Positions 25,914 to 35,473 of a stretch of 64,000 nucleotides of DNA are shown here, piece after piece. Both the position numbers and the translations under genes were made by a program. The stretch is from Rhizophagus prolifer. Taxonomy: Eukaryota > Glomeromycota > Glomeromycetes > Glomerales > Glomeraceae. Each line of letters begins with the position of its first letter. Within the stretch, counting starts at the first letter, position 1. The stretch lies in assembly GCA_019425655.1 (NCBI GenBank), contig NQWY01033934.1, positions 62,001 to 126,000 of the forward strand, given 5' to 3'. The notes beneath the pieces were generated by a model that saw only the letters and a list, made by a program, of their open reading frames with translations, was not told the DNA's origin and did no database searches.

Positions 25914-26819
25914 ATGGTTGCTAAATTACCGCTTCAGACATTTTTTAAAACATATCAGCAACACTCATTAGCAGAAGTTGGATTAAACGTTTTTGCACTT
26001 GCAGATGCTGCACAAGATGATAGTTTCTTAAAGAAATTTGAGCACCTACGTCAAAAATGCCTTTTGTTAGAAGCCAGTGGTGAAGAGGCAAAAGCTGTGT
26101 CTCCTCATTTACTTCAACTCCCTCAAGATTTTTCATCACAAGAATGGCAATGGATACAACAAAATATTGCAGGCACGCCTCGCATGACAATTATAGTAAG
26201 CCCTTTGTCCTTCAATTATTTGTTTGAGCACCTACGAAAATTTTTAGAAGTAAAATTTGAAGGTGGACTCGAAATGTTTTTGGCATTTTGGGACCCTGTA
26301 ATCTTGGCTACCTTGGTTGGCCATAAAGAAAATAAAACTTTGTATGTCGAAGGACCTGTATTCAATGCTCAGCAGATTAAAGACTTACTTACTCCTCTTC
26401 AAAGTTGGTGGTATTGGGATAGGTTGGGAAAACTTCAAGTAATTTGGGGAATAAACGAACGGGTTGAACAATTACCTTATGTGCAAGTTCCTTTACATTT
26501 TACTGTTGAACAAGAAGAAATGATGGTTGAGGCAACTTTCCCTGATAATCTTATTTACTATTTAAAACTCAATAATGAATTTCTTATTAGTGATATGACA
26601 GATAAAGAGTTATATCAATTTGTTATTAAATCTATTCCTGAGGCTAGAGCGTATAACTTATTTGGTACACGAGATATTTTAAATTTTATTTGTTTAAAAT
26701 TGATTTATAAAGAAAACTTTTTAACAGATAAAGGGTTAAATCAAAAACTAGAACGCTTAAAAGATAAAAAAATATCTATGGATGAAGTGATGGTCCAACT
26801 TGTAGCAAATGCGAGCTAA
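25914..26819 (+). CDS. DUF4123-type T6SS effector adaptor
   Basis: 301 residues. The N-terminal region (VFALADAAQDDSFL ... LLLEASGEEAKAVSPHLLQL) and central FEGGLEMFLAFWDPVILATL fit DUF4123 adaptors, which bind both a VgrG tail and a cognate effector to load it on the spike. Translation starts at the base after the vgrG stop, so the two are translationally coupled. The C-terminal 80 residues (YNLFGTRDILNFICLK ...) are helical and may contact the effector. Its partner is probably the DUF2235 phospholipase encoded three genes downstream. Confidence 0.8.
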   Translation: MVAKLPLQTFFKTYQQHSLAEVGLNVFALADAAQDDSFLKKFEHLRQKCLLLEASGEEAKAVSPHLLQLPQDFSSQEWQWIQQNIAGTPRMTIIVSPLSFNYLFEHLRKFLEVKFEGGLEMFLAFWDPVILATLVGHKENKTLYVEGPVFNAQQIKDLLTPLQSWWYWDRLGKLQVIWGINERVEQLPYVQVPLHFTVEQEEMMVEATFPDNLIYYLKLNNEFLISDMTDKELYQFVIKSIPEARAYNLFGTRDILNFICLKLIYKENFLTDKGLNQKLERLKDKKISMDEVMVQLVANAS

Positions 26820-26827
26820 TAAATTTT

Positions 26828-27256
26828 ATGATGAATAAAATGCAACGGTCGAATAGATTATTACTAATATTGGGTTTGATATTTAGTCTTGTAGGCTGTG
26901 TTAGTTTTGCTCCACATGCGACTTATTATATGGGTACAACATCCTTTCAATATTTTACTTCTTACCATGCTTATATGACTGAGATAAATGGTGAGGGAAT
27001 TGGAGGAGGATTTGGTGGAGGCATGAATACTTCTCCAGTTAAGATTGGTTCACAAGTCATTACATGGGGAGAAACAAATAGTAAAAAAAAGCATGTGGCA
27101 AAGAATCAAGTTATTCTTACGAAAGAGCAGTTAAAAAGGAAAAAATACTTAGCAGTACATATTTATCCTGATGAAACCGTAGAAATAACGATTTCAAATA
27201 ACTGGCCTATGCCTACAGAAAAAGGTCTTAGCTTATTAGGCCAATTAAGACAGTAA
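26828..27256 (+). CDS. Putative Tle1 immunity lipoprotein, copy 1
   Basis: 142 residues with a lipoprotein signal ending in LVGC. The mature part holds HATYYMGTTSFQYF, GEGIGGGFGGGMNTSPVKIG and YPDETVEITISNNWP, repeated in the next two genes. The three copies are homologous and sit between adaptor and lipase genes, the usual position of Tli1-type immunity proteins, which neutralise phospholipase effectors in the periplasm. ATG at 26828 or 26831. This copy is the most diverged of the three. The exact Pfam family is uncertain. Confidence 0.7.
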   Translation: MMNKMQRSNRLLLILGLIFSLVGCVSFAPHATYYMGTTSFQYFTSYHAYMTEINGEGIGGGFGGGMNTSPVKIGSQVITWGETNSKKKHVAKNQVILTKEQLKRKKYLAVHIYPDETVEITISNNWPMPTEKGLSLLGQLRQ

Positions 27257-27270
27257 AGAGAATAAACACT

Positions 27271-27693
27271 ATGATTTTAAATAAAATATTACTATTGCCT
27301 ATGAGCTTGATGTTAAGTATGGCTGGTTGCGCTAGTTTTGGTCCAAATGCAACTTATAATATGGGAACCACATCTTTTAATTATAGTCTTGATTATACAA
27401 GTTATATGGTGAAATTAAATGGTCATGAAATTGGAGCTGGTTTTGGTGGGGGGATGAGTACAGAACCAGTGAAGATAGGCCCACAGGTAATCACGTGGGA
27501 AGAATCAGCAAGTGATAAAATTCATAAAGCTAAAAACCAAGTGATTATTACTAAAGCACAGTTAAAAGGAAAAAAATATTTAGCAGTACATCTTTATCCT
27601 GACGATACGGTTGAGATAACTACTTCTAATAATTGGCCTGATCCAACAGAAAAAGGGATGAAGTGGATGCATGAATTAAAAAAAGCTAAATAA
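27271..27693 (+). CDS. Putative Tle1 immunity lipoprotein, copy 2
   Basis: 140 residues, signal ending in MAGC, then FGPNATYNMGTTSFNY, GHEIGAGFGGGMSTEPVKIG, KNQVIITKAQLKGKKYLAVH and YPDDTVEITTSNNWPDP. It starts 14 bases after copy 1 and is very close to copy 3. It should be anchored to a membrane facing the periplasm, where an incoming phospholipase acts. Function is inferred from position and from knowledge of Tle/Tli pairs. Confidence 0.7.
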   Translation: MILNKILLLPMSLMLSMAGCASFGPNATYNMGTTSFNYSLDYTSYMVKLNGHEIGAGFGGGMSTEPVKIGPQVITWEESASDKIHKAKNQVIITKAQLKGKKYLAVHLYPDDTVEITTSNNWPDPTEKGMKWMHELKKAK

Positions 27694-27880
27694 GTTTGGG
27701 AAGAGTATATTAGTTGAACTATATAAATACTATTTTTCTTATTAATAAACTGATATGTCGCTAAGGCTGAAGTAGATAATTTTTATCAAATAGTTAGTAT
27801 TAAATTATAAGTTATCAAATTCATAAAATCATAAGTTTTTATAAATTTGATAATTGAGTTATAGAGTGAGGTTTAGTGAA

Positions 27881-28312
27881 ATGAGTTTAAAGAAAGTATT
27901 GTTATTACCAATAAGCTTAATGTTGAGTGCAGCTGGCTGTGCAGGTATTGGCCCAAATGCGACTTATTATATGGGAACCACATCTTTTAACTATAATCCT
28001 GCTTATACAGGCTATGACGTGACATTAAATGGTCATGAAATTGGAGCAGGTTTTGGTGGGGGAATGAGTTCTGCACCAGTAAAATTGGGACCGCAAACAA
28101 TTACATGGAAAGATGCAAACACAGGGGAAGTACATACTTCAAAAAATAGAGTCATTATTACCAAAGAGCAGTTAAAAGGCAAAAAATATTTAGCAGCTCA
28201 CTTATATCCCGATGATACGGTTGAAATATCAACTTCAAATGATTGGCCTGAACCTATTCAAAAGGGACTAGATTGGCGAACTGAAATCTGGAAGAAGATT
28301 CATAAGAAATAA
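27881..28312 (+). CDS. Putative Tle1 immunity lipoprotein, copy 3
   Basis: 143 residues from the ATG at 27881; a TTG nine codons earlier only lengthens the signal and is not needed. Signal ends in AAGC, followed by IGPNATYYMGTTSFNY, GHEIGAGFGGGMSSAPVKLG and HLYPDDTVEISTSNDWPEP. It is separated from copy 2 by 187 AT-rich bases, so it may have its own promoter, and lies 16 bases before the effector gene, making it the most likely cognate immunity protein. Confidence 0.7.
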   Translation: MSLKKVLLLPISLMLSAAGCAGIGPNATYYMGTTSFNYNPAYTGYDVTLNGHEIGAGFGGGMSSAPVKLGPQTITWKDANTGEVHTSKNRVIITKEQLKGKKYLAAHLYPDDTVEISTSNDWPEPIQKGLDWRTEIWKKIHKK

Positions 28313-28328
28313 AAAGAGATAGAAATAA

Positions 28329-30023
28329 ATGATTAGTGATAATTTACAACGTGTTGTTAATTTAAATAATGATGTTTCAAATGACCAACCAGTATGTAAA
28401 CAAGACTGTAGTGATGTCGTGAATATTTCAGTTTTTTTTGATGGTACTGGAAATAATGAGGATGCTGATAAAAAAGAAAAAAAATGGTCCAATCCTGCTC
28501 GATTATGGAAAAATGCTAACACATTAAGAGATAAGGAAATGGCCGATAAAAACAAGAAAACATCACCCAATTATGCAATATATGTCTCTGGTGTAGGAAC
28601 CAGATTTAATGCTGAGTTAAATATCTTTCAAAGAGCGATTTCTAACTTTCAGGATCACTATAGCCTGTTAGGTATGGGCGTTGGTTTAGGAGGTGCAAGG
28701 CGACTAGATTATGGTGAAGACCAGTTAAATGATGCCTTAAAACAAGTCTTGATTTTTAATGCACAAAAGGCAGAAAAAGATGTTAAAAAATATGTAGGTG
28801 AAAAAAAGAATTATAGCTTTGCAGAAGTCGACAAAAATTTAAAAGATCACAGACTCATTAAGAAAATTAATATTTCTGTGTTTGGTTTTTCGCGTGGTGC
28901 TGCACTTGCCCGTGCATTTACAAATCAATTTATAGGGCAGTGTGAATCAAACTGCGATGGGCTTACCTATGGACAAGGCAAATATCCAATTGAGTTTAAG
29001 TTTTTAGGAATTTTCGATACGGTTGCTTCATTTGGTTTGCCTGCTACAAATTTAAGCAATAGCTTACCTTTTTTAGAACGTGATTTGGTGGTAGATGAGC
29101 GGGTTCAAAACTGTTCACATTATATTGCTGGTAATGAGGTTCGTTTTGCTTTCCCAGTAGATGTTATTCATAAAGACAATAAGTTAGCAAACCCTAACTG
29201 GAAAGAGGTGGTATATCCGGGGGTACATTCTGACGTGGGTGGGGGGTATGAACCAGATAGTCAGGGAGTAAATGACAATTTTGCCCGAATTCCGTTAAAA
29301 CATATGCTTGATGACGCTGTACAAGCAGGTGTCAGAATGTATAGTTATGAAGAACTGCAACAGAACTTTAAGGATTTATTCAAAGAACAGTTTGAAATTC
29401 AACCAGACTCTCAAAAATATTATGATGCTGTAAAAGCAGCTACGCCAAGTCAAGGAAGTGTTCAAGAGCAGATTAAAGGGTGTATGAAACTTTACTACAG
29501 TGCATACGGTACGATTGCCCGTGCTGGAAATGAGCTTTCTGTGAGTCAGCGTGTACGTCAGGAAAATAAATTCCGTGAATACATACCAGTTGGCCCATCT
29601 GATATGGCAACTGAAATGCAAAGATTGAAGAAACTAAAAGAAGCAACTGCTTCTAAGAAAGATGGTTTTAATATTTTTAGAGTTTTTTCACCTGTCTCAA
29701 CTGCATATGAATATATGATTAGTATCGAAGATTGGCAATTTGAGAGTTGGCATAAAGATGTCAATGATGATATTAAAAAATTCTATTTAAATTATGTTCA
29801 TGACTCTAAGTATGGTTTTTTAAGTAACGTAGAACCATTTAGTTATTTCCGTCAAAGAAGGGTCTATGAATCACGTCGTAGTGCCAGTGGAGAAGAGCGG
29901 GATAAAAAAGCTGCCAAACAGAAAGTAACTTGTAGTGCCCCTAAACAAGAGATACCGCAAACCCAGTTTATTGAGGCTTATGAGCAAGCTCAACAGACAG
30001 ATAACTTTTTAAATGCATCTTAG
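28329..30023 (+). CDS. T6SS phospholipase effector, Tle1-like (DUF2235)
   Basis: 564 residues. The DUF2235 alpha/beta-hydrolase domain opens with ISVFFDGTGNN. It has a nucleophile elbow GFSRG with Ser188, an Asp at about 230 (IFDTVASFG) and His300 in PGVHSDVGGGY, the triad of Tle1-type phospholipases that attack bacterial membranes after T6SS delivery. There is no signal peptide, as expected for a VgrG-loaded cargo. The last 60 residues are charged (RRVYESRRSASGEERDKKAA). It closes the vgrG-adaptor-immunity-effector block. Confidence 0.88.
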   Translation: MISDNLQRVVNLNNDVSNDQPVCKQDCSDVVNISVFFDGTGNNEDADKKEKKWSNPARLWKNANTLRDKEMADKNKKTSPNYAIYVSGVGTRFNAELNIFQRAISNFQDHYSLLGMGVGLGGARRLDYGEDQLNDALKQVLIFNAQKAEKDVKKYVGEKKNYSFAEVDKNLKDHRLIKKINISVFGFSRGAALARAFTNQFIGQCESNCDGLTYGQGKYPIEFKFLGIFDTVASFGLPATNLSNSLPFLERDLVVDERVQNCSHYIAGNEVRFAFPVDVIHKDNKLANPNWKEVVYPGVHSDVGGGYEPDSQGVNDNFARIPLKHMLDDAVQAGVRMYSYEELQQNFKDLFKEQFEIQPDSQKYYDAVKAATPSQGSVQEQIKGCMKLYYSAYGTIARAGNELSVSQRVRQENKFREYIPVGPSDMATEMQRLKKLKEATASKKDGFNIFRVFSPVSTAYEYMISIEDWQFESWHKDVNDDIKKFYLNYVHDSKYGFLSNVEPFSYFRQRRVYESRRSASGEERDKKAAKQKVTCSAPKQEIPQTQFIEAYEQAQQTDNFLNAS

Positions 30024-30215
30024 TGATGCATTTAAAATACCTTAGCTTTAAAAATAAAAAGTCCAATTGCATTGTATCTGGTTTAAATACACTCTGACTT
30101 AAAATGAACAGCTAGGTTTTTACATAAAGATCTGTTGTTATTAAAGATCGAAATTTATATTAAATTTCTGACAAAAAATTTCTAATTAAAAAACCAATAT
30201 TTGATAGGAAGTGTA

Positions 30216-30923
30216 ATGCCAGAGACCTCAATTCAACAAGAGACACAAAGTACGTGGGCACTATGTCGAGATCCTGTTTTACTGACTATGGTGGGTGGAG
30301 CAATTGATACCATTGGCTTTATTGCGTTATTTGGTTTTTTTACCGCGCATGTAACGGGTAACTTGGTGCTGGCAGGGGCGGCTTTGGTGAAGGGCGGTAC
30401 AGGTGTCTGGATTAAACTTGCTGCTATTCCATTGTTTATTTTGACGGTGGTGATTACCAAACTATTAATTGACCGTAGTCAGGCCAAACACAAAACGCTG
30501 TGTTATTTATTTTTGTTTGAAGCTATTTTCCTGTGTGCCTTTATGACTGCTGGGCTTTACTTTGAGCCATTTAAAAATGCTGATTCGATTACGGTTGCTA
30601 TCACGGGTGGCCTCGGTTTAATTGCTTTAGCTATTCGTAATACTTCAAGTAAAACCCTCATTAAAAATATTAGCCCAAGCACCATGATGACAGGCAATAC
30701 CACCCAGCTTGGGATTGATATTGCCAACTTGCTAAAAAACAATAATGAGGCCAATCGAGCCAGTCTGCTTAAAAGCGCCAGTATTGTCATTGGCTTTGTG
30801 ATTGGTGCTTTTATGGGGGCTGTGCTTTATGTCTATTTTGACTTTTGGAGTGTAGCGCCGTTTATTTTACCTATCCTTTATTTTTCTTATTTGGCTTCAC
30901 AGCAGAAGTTTAAACAAGCTTAA
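30216..30923 (+). CDS. DUF1275 (YoaK-type) membrane protein
   Basis: 235 residues with about six membrane helices. Hallmarks are GGAIDTIGFIALFGFFTAHV with TGNLVLAGAAL, and the second-half echo LIKNISPSTMMTGNTTQLG, the DUF1275 pattern. Function of the family is unknown; a transporter is often guessed. The ATG at 30216 has AGGAAG upstream, so the five-codon-longer TTG frame is rejected. It stands alone, with a terminator behind it. Confidence 0.88.
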   Translation: MPETSIQQETQSTWALCRDPVLLTMVGGAIDTIGFIALFGFFTAHVTGNLVLAGAALVKGGTGVWIKLAAIPLFILTVVITKLLIDRSQAKHKTLCYLFLFEAIFLCAFMTAGLYFEPFKNADSITVAITGGLGLIALAIRNTSSKTLIKNISPSTMMTGNTTQLGIDIANLLKNNNEANRASLLKSASIVIGFVIGAFMGAVLYVYFDFWSVAPFILPILYFSYLASQQKFKQA

Positions 30924-30938
30924 ACAGAGCTGTTGAAA

Positions 30939-30977
30939 GAGCCTGAATTTAAAAAAATTCGGGCTTTTATTTTTTCA
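30939..30977 (+). terminator. Rho-independent terminator after DUF1275 gene
   Basis: Stem AGCCTGAAT / ATTCGGGCT (one G-T pair) with an A-rich loop and a T-rich tail. Confidence 0.85.
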
Positions 30978-31071
30978 ATAAAGCATCATTGAAGTTGAGC
31001 TGAAATTGTTCGTTCACAGCTTTACAGGCATAATGACGAATGGGGAAATACATTCGATAAAGGAATGCACA

Positions 31072-32985
31072 ATGACAAAGTCTGGCCATTATTTAGTGCT
31101 TGCAATAATGGGACTGCTCAGCGGTTGTCAGGTCATTCATTTAAAAGAAAGTAACTTAAGTAGCGCTTTAAAAAGTAAAAATGAAAGTATTTTGACTGAC
31201 AATACTTTAAGTCATCAAACCCAAAACTTACTGTATTTGGTCAAAGAAAATGAAAAGTCTTGTCTGCAAAATTTTGAAGATTGTTTAAAGAAAATTCAGG
31301 GGCTGTCTGAAAATAGCAGCCGAGAAGAACGTTATGCTGCGCTGAGTGAAATTTACTTAGCCAAAGCTTTAGATGTGGGACGTAGTAGCCAGTGTAATGT
31401 GGGTAGTAAAAATAATCGTTGTGTCGAGCAAGAGTTAGCACTGTTTGATAAAAGCTCGCGCTATAGCTATGTCTATTTGTTTGATTCTGAAGAGTCACCT
31501 TTCGATCGGGTATTTGACCATCGACAAAATCAGGTACGTATTTTTTATAATGTGGCTTTGTCAAAGCTCATGACCACGTATTTTAATCATTTAAATACGC
31601 TTCATTTTCCACCGCTACTAAAAGCAGATGGGCATGAGTACCATGTAAATTTTGACCATGCAGTAGATGTACAAAACATTGAAGTCGATACCTTTCGCTC
31701 TAGCTATAACATGAACTTTTCAGGGTTTAATACCGTCAACCGTAAGGATGGGTTAGGTGCCGAATTTATTGTGGGACGTAAGGAGCATGATGTAAATCAT
31801 GGTTTCATTTTAGACCCCGACGCTTTTTACGCTCACCAGAGCAATCCCAACATACATTTACCACGCTTCTTTCCAGTGACTGCCATTGCCTACCCAAAAC
31901 AAAAGGCCACAGCCGATCAAGTCATTGCTGGGGCAGATTTGGAAATTTCCATGTTCGACCCCTATCGGCAGGAGCGTGTAAAAGTTGAAGGTGTGGACTA
32001 TCCGCTCACGGCAAACTATTCGGCACCATATGGACTTTGGCTGTCAAAATATAATTTAGGTGCAGCAGGTTACTGGTCTTTAATTAATAAAGAAGCCAAT
32101 TTGATCATGCCGCATTTATATATGCTGGAACCCTTTAACCCGAATAAGAAAATCATTGTGTTCGTGCATGGTTTGGCCAGTAGCCCAGAAGCGTGGGTGA
32201 GTCTAACCAATGACATTATGGGCGATGCTGAATTAAGGAAAAACTATCAAGTTTGGCAGGTGTTTTATTCAACCAACATGCCGATTTTTGAAAGTCGTTT
32301 TCAGATTTATTCATTATTGAATCAAGCTTTTCAAAATGTTGCTAAAGACAGCTATGCTGCACATGATGCCGTGTTGGTTGGGCATAGTATGGGCGGAGTG
32401 ATTAGCCGGTTGCTAGTAAGCGATGCCGATGTTTCAGAACAAGCCATGCAAAAAATGAATGAAGCCCAGCTAAACCGTTTAAAAGAAAATCCGGTGGTGC
32501 TAGAGCGTTTTCAGTTCAAAGCTTTGCCTTATTTTAAGCGGGTTGTTTTTGTTTCGGCACCGCATCATGGCACTGACTACGCTGATCGATGGTTTACCCA
32601 AATTGCCCGTCGTATTATTCGTTTGCCTGCTGACTTTTTTATTGCAGTTGAAATGAGAGATGAGAAAAATACAAAACTCAGAAAAGGCTTAATTGAAAAC
32701 GGAGCGAGTAATTTAAGTCGTTCATCTAACTTTATGAAGCTCACTCAAGCCATTCAGCCATCGTCCAATGTGGTCTATCACTCGATTATGGGGAACATAA
32801 ATGGCAGCACAGATAAGTCAAAAATGAGTGATGGAATTGTACCGTATCAAAGTTCTCATTTAGGTGGGGAGCAGTCGGAGCTGATTATTAAAGGTGGGCA
32901 TTCAATACAAACCTCACCAGAGGCAATTTTAGAATTACGTCGTATTTTAAGGTTGCATTTAAAGCAGTCGCAGCTTTCAAAATAG
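31072..32985 (+). CDS. Lipoprotein alpha/beta hydrolase, putative lipase/esterase
   Basis: 637 residues from the ATG at 31072, preceded by AAAGGA; the longer frame has no support. The signal ends in LLSGC, so it is a lipoprotein. An N-terminal region of about 330 residues is unrecognised. The hydrolase domain then shows IIVFVHGLASSPEAW (oxyanion strand), VGHSMGGVISR with the nucleophile Ser, FVSAPHHGTDYADRW, and DGIVPYQSSHL near the C-terminus with a likely GGHSIQTSPEAI His. Similar membrane hydrolases cleave lipids or esters; the substrate is unknown. It stands alone, not obviously part of the T6SS block. Confidence 0.82.
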   Translation: MTKSGHYLVLAIMGLLSGCQVIHLKESNLSSALKSKNESILTDNTLSHQTQNLLYLVKENEKSCLQNFEDCLKKIQGLSENSSREERYAALSEIYLAKALDVGRSSQCNVGSKNNRCVEQELALFDKSSRYSYVYLFDSEESPFDRVFDHRQNQVRIFYNVALSKLMTTYFNHLNTLHFPPLLKADGHEYHVNFDHAVDVQNIEVDTFRSSYNMNFSGFNTVNRKDGLGAEFIVGRKEHDVNHGFILDPDAFYAHQSNPNIHLPRFFPVTAIAYPKQKATADQVIAGADLEISMFDPYRQERVKVEGVDYPLTANYSAPYGLWLSKYNLGAAGYWSLINKEANLIMPHLYMLEPFNPNKKIIVFVHGLASSPEAWVSLTNDIMGDAELRKNYQVWQVFYSTNMPIFESRFQIYSLLNQAFQNVAKDSYAAHDAVLVGHSMGGVISRLLVSDADVSEQAMQKMNEAQLNRLKENPVVLERFQFKALPYFKRVVFVSAPHHGTDYADRWFTQIARRIIRLPADFFIAVEMRDEKNTKLRKGLIENGASNLSRSSNFMKLTQAIQPSSNVVYHSIMGNINGSTDKSKMSDGIVPYQSSHLGGEQSELIIKGGHSIQTSPEAILELRRILRLHLKQSQLSK

Positions 32986-32999
32986 AATTTTTGTTTTTA

Positions 33000-33031
33000 G
33001 AAAACCACTGCTGACAGGCTCAACAGTGGTT
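33000..33031. terminator. Hairpin between convergent genes
   Basis: Stem AACCACTG / CAGTGGTT with a 13-base loop; on the minus strand it is followed by TTTTC, so it mainly serves the permease gene. Confidence 0.65.
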
Positions 33032-33038
33032 GAAGTGA

Positions 33039-34373
33039 TTAATTAAGCTGGTTTTGTTTGAGCGATTTTTTATGCTCAAAGTAGCTGATTGAAAAAATAA
33101 CCAAGCCAACCAAATACAACACGCCAGACAACAGCAGCAAGTCTAAGCCTGCCGCGTAGAGCAACCAAAGTGCATAGATTGAAGCAACACTTGCAATCGC
33201 AATATGCGGCGTGCGTTTATGGCGAATCGATTCTTTAAGATAAAAAGCCGACACCAGAAAATAAGGCAGCAAAATCATCACCGATGAAATCAGTAAAAGC
33301 TGAGTGTAGTTTTTATTGAAAAAATACACAGCAATCAGAGAGCCTTGTACCACAATAGTAGTGAGCCAAAGTGATGAAATGGGTACATTGTTCTGATTAT
33401 TCTTTAAAAATAGTTTCGGGAATGCACCATTTTTTGCAGCTAGATATGGAATTTCAGTGGCAAATAACGTCCAGCTTAAATAAGACGATGAAACTGAAAT
33501 AATCAAGCCGATAGTAATAATGATGGTACCCGGTAGACCGATGAGTTGCTGCAAAATAGTCGCCATTGATGGGTTATGCATGCCTGCAAGCGCTTCACGG
33601 CTCACCACACCATAAGCCAAGACTGTGACCATCACGTAAAAACTTAATGCCAGTAAAACACCTAAAATGGTCGCTTTGCCAATGTCATGACGGTTTTTTG
33701 CACGTGATGATAAAACCACTGCACCTTCAATACCGGTAAATACCCAAAGGGTAATGAGCATCAGGTCTTTTACTTGCTGCCAAAGGGGAACTTTTAAAGA
33801 GAAATCATTTAAGTTGAGTTTGAATAAATCAAACTTAAAGGCAATAAAGGTAAAGAAGATGAACACCACCATTGGAATAATTTTGGCAATGGTTGCCAGT
33901 AAATTCACAATGGCAGCTTCTTTAATGCCTCGGCTTACTAACCAGTGCACCAGCCATACAAAAATGCTTGAACCAATCAGTGAGTAAAGTGTATTACCTT
34001 CACCAAAAATAACGTGGTCTTTGCTGTCGGTAAACATGCCGACGCCTGAAAAGGCAATCACCACATAACCAACAATACCAATGGTAGTACACAACCAATA
34101 GCCCCACGCCGAGCAAAACCCGATGAGGTCTCCAAAGCCTTCGCGTGCATAGTTATAAATACCGCCATCTAGATCTGGTCGTTGACGGGTTAAATGCAAC
34201 AATGAAAGAGCCAAGAAAATAATGCCGACTCCGGTAATGAGCCATGCAACAAGAAGGGCAGAGCCGTTGGCAACTTGAGCCATATTTTGGGGAAGGCTAA
34301 ATACACCAGACCCCACCATAGAGCTAAATACCAGCGCTGTAAGAGACAACAATCCGATTTTGGCAGCAGACAT
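33039..34373 (-). CDS. APC-superfamily amino-acid permease/antiporter (APA type)
   Basis: 444 residues with twelve predicted helices. SSMVGSGVFSLPQNM in helix 1 and GIYNYAREGFGDLIGFCSAWGYW place it in the basic amino acid/polyamine antiporter group (ArcD/LysI type); TLWVFTGIEGAVVLSSRA is the helix-6 signature. It starts 5 bases after the stop of a homocysteine S-methyltransferase gene, so it is in one operon with it and may supply a methylated thiol substrate such as S-methylmethionine instead of arginine. That link is inference. Confidence 0.85.
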   Translation of the reverse strand: MSAAKIGLLSLTALVFSSMVGSGVFSLPQNMAQVANGSALLVAWLITGVGIIFLALSLLHLTRQRPDLDGGIYNYAREGFGDLIGFCSAWGYWLCTTIGIVGYVVIAFSGVGMFTDSKDHVIFGEGNTLYSLIGSSIFVWLVHWLVSRGIKEAAIVNLLATIAKIIPMVVFIFFTFIAFKFDLFKLNLNDFSLKVPLWQQVKDLMLITLWVFTGIEGAVVLSSRAKNRHDIGKATILGVLLALSFYVMVTVLAYGVVSREALAGMHNPSMATILQQLIGLPGTIIITIGLIISVSSSYLSWTLFATEIPYLAAKNGAFPKLFLKNNQNNVPISSLWLTTIVVQGSLIAVYFFNKNYTQLLLISSVMILLPYFLVSAFYLKESIRHKRTPHIAIASVASIYALWLLYAAGLDLLLLSGVLYLVGLVIFSISYFEHKKSLKQNQLN

Positions 34374-34378
34374 GGTAT

Positions 34379-35257
34379 TTATTCTTTAAAAAATTGAGAA
34401 AGTTCAGCAATGTGTTCTGGTCCAATACCACAGCAACCGCCAACCAGACTTGCACCTGCTTGCTGCCACTGTTTAGCAAAACCAAGATAAGCTGGAGCAT
34501 CTAAGTCTTTACGAATTTCATCTAAGCCATCATTGGCTGTAGCGCTTTCATCTTGCGGTGGGAAAGCGTTGGCATAGGCGCCAATTTGTACAGACTCAGG
34601 AATGAGTCCTTTAATTTCATTAATCGCTTGCAAGATTACTTCAGGTTGGCAGCAGTTAAACAATACTGCTTTGGCATTTGATTGCTTGATGAAATCAGCC
34701 ACTTGCTGCATGTTTTCGCCTGAACGAAGTAACGCTTGTTCTTGTTTAATTTCATCTTGCAGCGTAAATGACACCCAATAGTCCTTACCATCTTGTGGCA
34801 ATAATGCGTGTACTGTTTCAACTTCTTTTAAGCAAGACTGGGTTTCAGCGAGCCAGAAATCTACTTCTGGTGCCAATGTGTTAATGATAGGCTCAGCTAG
34901 GTTTTTAGCTTGTTCTGGTTGGAACAAGTCTGCGCGGTAAGAACCAAATAATGGTGGTAAGCAGCCTGCAATTTTGACATTTTTGCCGCTTTCTTTAACT
35001 GCATTTTTCGCTTGTTCGATGGCAACTTTAATTAAACGCACGCCGTCAGTTTCAAAGCGTTCCTGACCAATGTGAAATGGTACAACCGCGTAGTTGTTAG
35101 TCGTGATGACTTCTGCACCAGCATTGATAAAGTCGAGGTGGACTTCTTTTACTGTTTCTGGTGCTTCAATAAGTGCTAAAGCAGACCACTCTGGTTGACG
35201 AAATGGAGCGCCACGACGGGCCAATTCACGGCCTAAACCGCCATCTAAAATTTTCAT
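34379..35257 (-). CDS. Homocysteine S-methyltransferase family protein (MmuM-like)
   Basis: 292 residues. Transfers a methyl group, typically from S-methylmethionine, to homocysteine to make methionine. The zinc ligands are visible: Cys in LFNCCQPEV and the Cys pair in GGCCGIGPEHI close to the C-terminus. The N-terminus ILDGGLGRELARRG and ITTNNYAV segment are typical of this family. First gene of a two-gene leftward operon with the APC permease, a layout similar to mmuP-mmuM in E. coli although the permease subfamily differs. Confidence 0.88.
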   Translation of the reverse strand: MKILDGGLGRELARRGAPFRQPEWSALALIEAPETVKEVHLDFINAGAEVITTNNYAVVPFHIGQERFETDGVRLIKVAIEQAKNAVKESGKNVKIAGCLPPLFGSYRADLFQPEQAKNLAEPIINTLAPEVDFWLAETQSCLKEVETVHALLPQDGKDYWVSFTLQDEIKQEQALLRSGENMQQVADFIKQSNAKAVLFNCCQPEVILQAINEIKGLIPESVQIGAYANAFPPQDESATANDGLDEIRKDLDAPAYLGFAKQWQQAGASLVGGCCGIGPEHIAELSQFFKE

Positions 35258-35473
35258 AAATTACAACATTAAAGGGAGAAAAATAATTCAGCTAATCTAA
35301 CGCGTAGATGAATTCTATTCAATCACTAATATGCTCGATATATTTCAAAAAAAATGAGATGGTTATGAAAATTTTTTCTTAAAAGGAATTCTGTAGATGA
35401 TGTTCAGTTTTACTGATGAACTTCACGTGAAAATGAGCGTGTATTGGTTGGCAAACATAGAATGAAAACGATC

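Noticed and set aside
27694-27880. Gap between immunity copies 2 and 3 as a decayed fourth copy
   Set aside because: Neither strand gives segments resembling the GAGFGGGM or YPDDTVEI motifs.
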